Shown: positions 59,942-64,000 of the stretch, piece after piece
Numbering within the stretch: position 1 is the first letter of the stretch
Layout: each line of letters starts with the position of its first letter
Position numbers and translations under genes: made by a program
The notes under the pieces: model-generated
Told to the model about the DNA's origin: nothing
What the model saw: the letters and a program-made list of their open reading frames with translations, nothing else
The model's database searches: none
Assembly: GCA_011316305.1 (NCBI GenBank)
Contig: SAUG01000025.1
Span: 124,001 to 188,000, forward strand
DNA length: 64,000 nt
Reading direction: 5' to 3'
Source of the DNA: Rusavskia elegans
Taxonomy: Eukaryota > Ascomycota > Lecanoromycetes > Teloschistales > Teloschistaceae

Positions 59942-62338
59942 CTATGAACCCATCTGGGCTCTTGCTCTGGCAATGACGTTGGCAAATCTTGACTCCATAT
60001 CTCGATCTTGTTTAGCAGTCTCAATGCCCAGCAAGATCTTCTTGATCCCAACGTTGACATTTTCGCCTCTTGATAGTTCCTTCAACTCATCAATAGCACG
60101 CTGTGGATGTCTAAAAACGCCCGATTGCTGTAGAATGTTTGAGAGCTCTTGGTAGCCCCCGACGTTGGGAACAGCAATGTCCGAGTCGAACGCCGTGAAC
60201 AGATCCAGCTGCCGCAACACGGAGCGCTCGCCTGTGGTAGCAAGGATCAGAAGACGGCGACCCTCTGGTGGATCTTTTTTCAGAAGAACCATGAGAGCCT
60301 GTAGAACCGGATTACTGAATCGAGGACCGATGGGTACCCATTCGATGATGCGCTCGATATTGTCGAGGAGAACAACACCAAGAGGGCTTTTGTATGCATT
60401 GTCGAATATTCTTCGCATATGTTCAATCTTCATTGATTCATTGAATCCAACCATGTCGTCTGGGCTACAAAGTTTGATCAAAGGGTATTCGCTTTCCAGG
60501 GCTATTTTTGCGGCCAATGCTGTTTTGCCCGAACCGGGAGGGCCATGCAAGATTGCGCTGAACAATGGAGTAGAGTCTGGTTGCTGGACTTGCTGTACCA
60601 TGAGTTTGCCCTCGGCCAATATGTCATCAATGAACGGAGAGAAATGTATGATGCCGCCCCGAAGACATCTTTGCATTTCAACCTCGGAGACACCGAAGGC
60701 AGGCTTTACGTCGTCGAACGCGTGCTCAAAGTCACTCCGGTTGATGGTGATCTTGTCAACATCATCAGCAACGCCTGCAACGGTTCCGACTTTGACGTGT
60801 CTGTTTAAGGCAAAGGAAGTTGCAGATCTGACAAGTCCAGCAATTTCCGCACCGCTGTAGTTCTTGGTCAGATGGGCGATCTCCTTCAGATCGACGTCGC
60901 GATCTAGATTACCGCTTTGCCTCATCTTGGCCGTATGAATGTTGAGAATTTGTACTCTGCCATTCTCATCGGGCAACGATATTTCCATGTGGACCTCCAG
61001 ACGACCTGATCGGAGCAAGGCATCATCGATCATGTCCATCCGATTCGTCATACCAATCAAAAGTATGTTGTTCAGCTGGTCTACACCGTCTAGTTTGGAC
61101 AGCAGTTGATTGACGACACTGTCTCCGACACCGGTCCCACCACCCGCACCGCTGCCTCTTTGCTTACACACGGCATCCAATTCGTCAAATATAATGATAT
61201 GAAGGCCTGATTCGTCCCCCTTTTCTTTGTACTCCTTTTCTGCGTCGGCGAACAACTTCCGAATGTTCTCTTCGGACTGGCCCACATACTTATTCAGCAC
61301 CTCAGGGCCGTTGATCACCTTCGGCTCTCGAGCATTGAGCATTTTGCCAATCTTTCGAGCAATGAGAGTTTTACCAGTTCCAGGAGGACCGTAGAGCAGG
61401 ATTCCTTTAACGTGCTGAATACCAAGCTTTTCAATCAGCCCAGGTGGGAATATTCGGGAAGCGAAAGCTCTTCGGAAAATAGCACTGAACTCTTTGTCAA
61501 GACCACCGATACCCATGTCCTCGAACTTGAAATTCGGCTGAAGGATCGCATTCGCGGCCGGTCTTCTATTAGATGCTCTCAGATTGATCCCAGATCTACC
61601 ATCTTTGAAGAAGTTCATCAAGGTTTGCCGTGTAAGGATTCCACGTACTCTTGGGTCGGAAACTGTAGGTTCGGATGACGCCGAGGGCTTCTCCATGGAG
61701 AGGTCTATGAGCTGGACCGTCCGAACGATGACGAGTAGTGGTAAGCTCCGGAAGTCCATTATTATCCGTTGGCCAGGAGCCAAGACCTGGTTTTCAAAGA
61801 CACTGGTGAAATTTTGTGCCAGCTCATCTTGGTCCAGAGGAGCATCCGTTCCCTTCTTGCCCGCAAAGCTGATCTCGACATCCAAAGAACCTAGGTACCG
61901 GTGACCACCCTCTTGGAACGGATCATAGAGCTTCACATTAACAGTGTCCATCAAGCTAATTGAAGCCCAAGTCCTTTGTGGGTCGGACAGTGATAGTTGA
62001 CCTGGCGGGAAGCCATCGAGTGTTCGAGCTGACAGGACGTACATATCGTTTATGATGATGTAGAAATCGCCACCATCACGTGAGGGTGGGAAATCGAAGG
62101 GTGAGACAGCGACGGTGTTTCCATAAACCATTTGCGGAGGTGCTTTGGCGGGTTTGAGTTGCCACGATTGGCCTGGGCGTGCTCCACCGCCAACGCGTAC
62201 GTTGTCAGGTTGTCTCCCGCCATCGTAGGAAGGGGGTCCACCATATCGATCTTGGCCTCCAGGTGGAAGTCGGCTGTATGAGCCTGAGGGAGGTTGCTGT
62301 GATGAGGGTTGAGGTCGAGGGTTCCGGGAGCCGAACAT
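59942..62338 (-). CDS. SEC18: SEC18/NSF, vesicle-fusion AAA+ ATPase (798 aa)
   Basis: Sec18 (NSF) is a cytosolic hexameric ATPase that, with alpha-SNAP/Sec17, disassembles SNARE complexes after membrane fusion, so SNAREs can be reused in secretory and vacuolar traffic. The protein is complete. A Gly/Pro/Gln-rich N-terminal extension (1-70) precedes the substrate-binding N domain (about 70-255). The D1 ATPase has Walker A GPPGTGKT at 317-324, Walker B IIIFDELDA at 381-389, a sensor TNR at 431-433 and an arginine-finger region LLRSGRLE near 441-448. The D2 domain has Walker A GPPGSGKT at 599-606 and a Walker B-like segment LLDNIE at 657-662, the degenerate form typical of the oligomerising NSF D2. 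It is about 40 residues longer than yeast Sec18, owing mainly to the N-terminus. The frame has no visible intron. It diverges from the LENG1-like gene. Confidence 0.95.
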   Translation of the reverse strand: MFGSRNPRPQPSSQQPPSGSYSRLPPGGQDRYGGPPSYDGGRQPDNVRVGGGARPGQSWQLKPAKAPPQMVYGNTVAVSPFDFPPSRDGGDFYIIINDMYVLSARTLDGFPPGQLSLSDPQRTWASISLMDTVNVKLYDPFQEGGHRYLGSLDVEISFAGKKGTDAPLDQDELAQNFTSVFENQVLAPGQRIIMDFRSLPLLVIVRTVQLIDLSMEKPSASSEPTVSDPRVRGILTRQTLMNFFKDGRSGINLRASNRRPAANAILQPNFKFEDMGIGGLDKEFSAIFRRAFASRIFPPGLIEKLGIQHVKGILLYGPPGTGKTLIARKIGKMLNAREPKVINGPEVLNKYVGQSEENIRKLFADAEKEYKEKGDESGLHIIIFDELDAVCKQRGSGAGGGTGVGDSVVNQLLSKLDGVDQLNNILLIGMTNRMDMIDDALLRSGRLEVHMEISLPDENGRVQILNIHTAKMRQSGNLDRDVDLKEIAHLTKNYSGAEIAGLVRSATSFALNRHVKVGTVAGVADDVDKITINRSDFEHAFDDVKPAFGVSEVEMQRCLRGGIIHFSPFIDDILAEGKLMVQQVQQPDSTPLFSAILHGPPGSGKTALAAKIALESEYPLIKLCSPDDMVGFNESMKIEHMRRIFDNAYKSPLGVVLLDNIERIIEWVPIGPRFSNPVLQALMVLLKKDPPEGRRLLILATTGERSVLRQLDLFTAFDSDIAVPNVGGYQELSNILQQSGVFRHPQRAIDELKELSRGENVNVGIKKILLGIETAKQDRDMESRFANVIARARAQMGS

Positions 62339-62596
62339 GATGTCCTTCGTAGGTTATTGTACAGTATGGGGGGCTGACCACCAGTTTTGCTACTTGGGAA
62401 GTTTAGGGATGAGCATAGAGTGGGTCTCTATCCAATTTCTCGATATTGGGTTAATGTAAGCAATGGAAGTCGAGGTCTTGGCGCTGTCACTTTGACAGCT
62501 TCACTTGGCGCGCTAAAGTCCGTCTTTAAACAGCCGGGCTCCATCGCTATTCGTCATTCATCTCTCGCCTCTGCGATCTGTGTAGACACTTTCAAG
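62339..62596. promoter_or_regulatory. Bidirectional promoter of SEC18 and the LENG1-like gene
   Basis: Only 258 bp separate the two start codons, which point away from each other, so both promoters and 5' leaders must overlap here. The interval has normal composition. I see no TATA box or other motif strong enough to name. Confidence 0.6.
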
Positions 62597-63755
62597 ATGC
62601 CACTGTATGTACTAGCTCTGCAATCCTACAAGAATCTCATGCTTACTATCGAACAGTCATCTTCTTGGAAAGAAATCATGGAACGTCTACAATCAAGACA
62701 ACATCGAGAAGGTCAAGCGCGATGAAGCTGCGGCCGCTGCCCGCGAGGCAGCCGAGGAGCAGCGTATGCAAGAGGTCGATGCTGAACGCCGCATACAAGT
62801 TCTTCGAGGAGTCCAAAATAATCAAGCGACCGAAGAGCCGCCGGCGATTGAGCAGGCACCACATCATGATGATATCCCCCACGAGCGGGAGCGCAAGCGG
62901 CGCAAATTGGCAGGTGAAGATGATACCGATCGGGACTTGCGATTTGCCAAAGAAGATCAGGCTACCGCTGTGCCCAAGAAGGATCTCCAGCTGATATCGA
63001 AAAAAAGCAGCGACGCCCCTCTGATGGATCGCCGAGGCCACATCGACCTTTTCCCCATGGATGGATCAAGGCACCACGCACCTAAGAATGCTGAAGTCGA
63101 AGCAGAGAAGGCGAAGAAGAAGAAGGAATTCGAAGATCAATACACTATGCGCTTTTCCAATGCCGCTGGTTTCAAGCAGTCAATCGGCGACAAGCCATGG
63201 TATCAATCCAGTGCAGGAACCACGGAGAACCCCAACGAGGCTCCTCCCAAAGACGTTTGGGGCAACGAAGATCCCAGACGAAGAGAAAGAGAGAGGATGA
63301 GAGTAGCCGCCGATGATCCCATGGCTAGCATACAGAAGGGTGTTTCCCAACTACGTCAGGTCGAACGGGAGAGGAAACAATGGTTGCAAGAGAGGCAACG
63401 AGAGACCGAGGAGCTGGCTGAAATACACAGGCGTAAGAAGCGAAGGTCAAAGAGAAAACAAGATGATGAAGAGATCGAGAAGTTCAGCCTTGATGCGTCA
63501 GTAGACGCCCATAAGCATGACGATGACCACAAAGTTAGACATCGCCATCGGCACCGGCATGGGCATAGGCATAGGAGTAGAAGTAGGAGTAACCAGGAGG
63601 GCCAAAAACAATCCAGCCGAGAACAACGCCAGCGAGGCAAACATCACGAAAGGCCGCATCAGAAACTTAGCAAGTCAGCGGTTATGCTTGATACAAGCTG
63701 GGAACCAGGATCTGGTGGAAGGTACAGTAACCAGTTTGCCCACGCCATTTCATGA
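62597..63755 (+). CDS. LENG1-like CIR_N-domain protein (368 aa, one intron)
   Basis: Two exons, 62597-62604 and 62657-63755. Exon 1 codes for only 8 nt (Met-Pro and part of Leu). The 52-bp intron begins GTATGT, has a CTTACTATC-like branch region and ends ACAG. Splicing gives the N-terminus MPLHLLGKKSWNVYNQDN, the hallmark of CIR_N-domain proteins of the LENG1 type. The domain covers about residues 8-46 and runs into an Ala/Glu/Arg-rich helix. A Lys/Arg-rich middle includes RKRRKL, a likely nuclear localisation signal. A block with PWYQ follows, then 'DPMASIQKG' and a coiled, charged segment. A His/Arg run leads into RSRSRS, and the C-terminus 'GGRYSNQFA' matches the LENG1 ending. LENG1 relatives are associated with spliceosomes, so a nuclear RNA-processing role is inferred. 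Cwc25 shares the CIR_N domain but has a different N-terminal sequence. Confidence 0.85.
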
Positions 63756-64000
63756 AGCATATGTCCTATCTTTTTGATGTAAGTATCATATTAATCATTT
63801 CTATATATCCTAGCTCCAGGACGGGTATCGAAGTAAAGCCCTTGAAAGCATACAATTCATCTTCTCCCGCATGACATCTCCCCTAGTTTTCAATCGGAGA
63901 AGCCGAATGCGTCTTCTGTGACCAAGTTGAGCGACCTGCAATCCTACTTGTCCTCCAGCACACCTGTAGCGTCATGGCCACAGGATTTTGGCTATTGTCC
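63756..64000. other. 3' region of the LENG1-like gene, possible 3'-UTR intron
   Basis: GTAAGT at 63779, an ATTAATC-like branch sequence and CCTAG near 63815 look like a short intron just after the stop codon. It could be in the 3' untranslated region, or belong to an alternative transcript. No further gene can be supported before the window ends. Confidence 0.35.

Noticed and set aside
60165..60860. 231-codon plus-strand frame opposite SEC18
   Set aside because: It is antisense to conserved ATPase domains and its composition (Arg/Ser-rich) is what reverse reading of those codons gives.
63356..63640. Leu/Cys-rich 94-codon minus-strand frame that looks like a membrane protein
   Set aside because: It is the reverse complement of the His/Arg/Lys-rich region of the LENG1-like gene; the apparent hydrophobicity is an artefact.

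Overview
The window looks like a chromosome segment of a filamentous ascomycete (Pezizomycotina). About 55 of the 64 kb is extremely A+T-rich transposon debris in which CA and TG dinucleotides are nearly absent while CG is kept. That is the footprint of repeat-induced point mutation (RIP) acting on CpA. The remaining sequence is ordinary fungal genic DNA: a HET-domain gene, a small secreted cysteine-containing protein, SEC18/NSF, and a LENG1-like CIR_N-domain splicing-associated protein whose 52-bp intron has normal fungal signals. The species cannot be named from the sequence alone.

Layout. 1-42,250 is a nest of dead elements. It starts with gypsy relics (1-1,620), a non-LTR retroposon copy with a younger 5'-truncated copy inside it (1,621-2,764), and a 5.86-kb hAT-ended element inside a small hAT MITE (3,240-9,266). 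Two oppositely oriented retroposon copies follow (9,418-19,956), the second split by a complete 8.35-kb Ty3/gypsy element (11,484-19,833). A second copy of that gypsy family (20,042-40,691) has been inflated to 20.6 kb by a retroposon, a 2.04-kb LTR element with a coiled-coil relic, and a different 9.5-kb gypsy element (30,465-39,927). That last element itself hosts two hAT MITEs, a solo LTR and a tRNA-derived SINE. A further hAT MITE lies at 41,663-42,208.

42,250-45,873 is a non-RIPed island with one HET gene. Its last exon portion is split by a 443-bp MITE with 60-bp terminal inverted repeats and a perfect 9-bp target duplication (Mutator-like signature), so the gene is truncated near its C-terminus. 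A RIPed Ty1/copia element (45,874-52,642) starts 414 bp after the original stop codon, and is followed by more hAT MITE, SINE and retroposon relics to about 58,530.

58,530-64,000 is normal gene-dense DNA: a secreted-protein gene and SEC18, both on the minus strand, then the LENG1-like gene on the plus strand, diverging from SEC18 across a 258-bp shared promoter. SEC18 acts in membrane fusion and the LENG1-like protein probably in the nucleus or spliceosome; no joint function is implied.

Most element borders were fixed by matching target-site duplications: 5 bp for LTR elements, 8 bp for hAT, 9 bp for the MITE in HET, 11-14 bp for the retroposons and 14 bp for the SINEs. These allow the order of insertion to be read. 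Inserts shorter than about 450 bp largely escaped RIP, whereas longer repeats are saturated with it.
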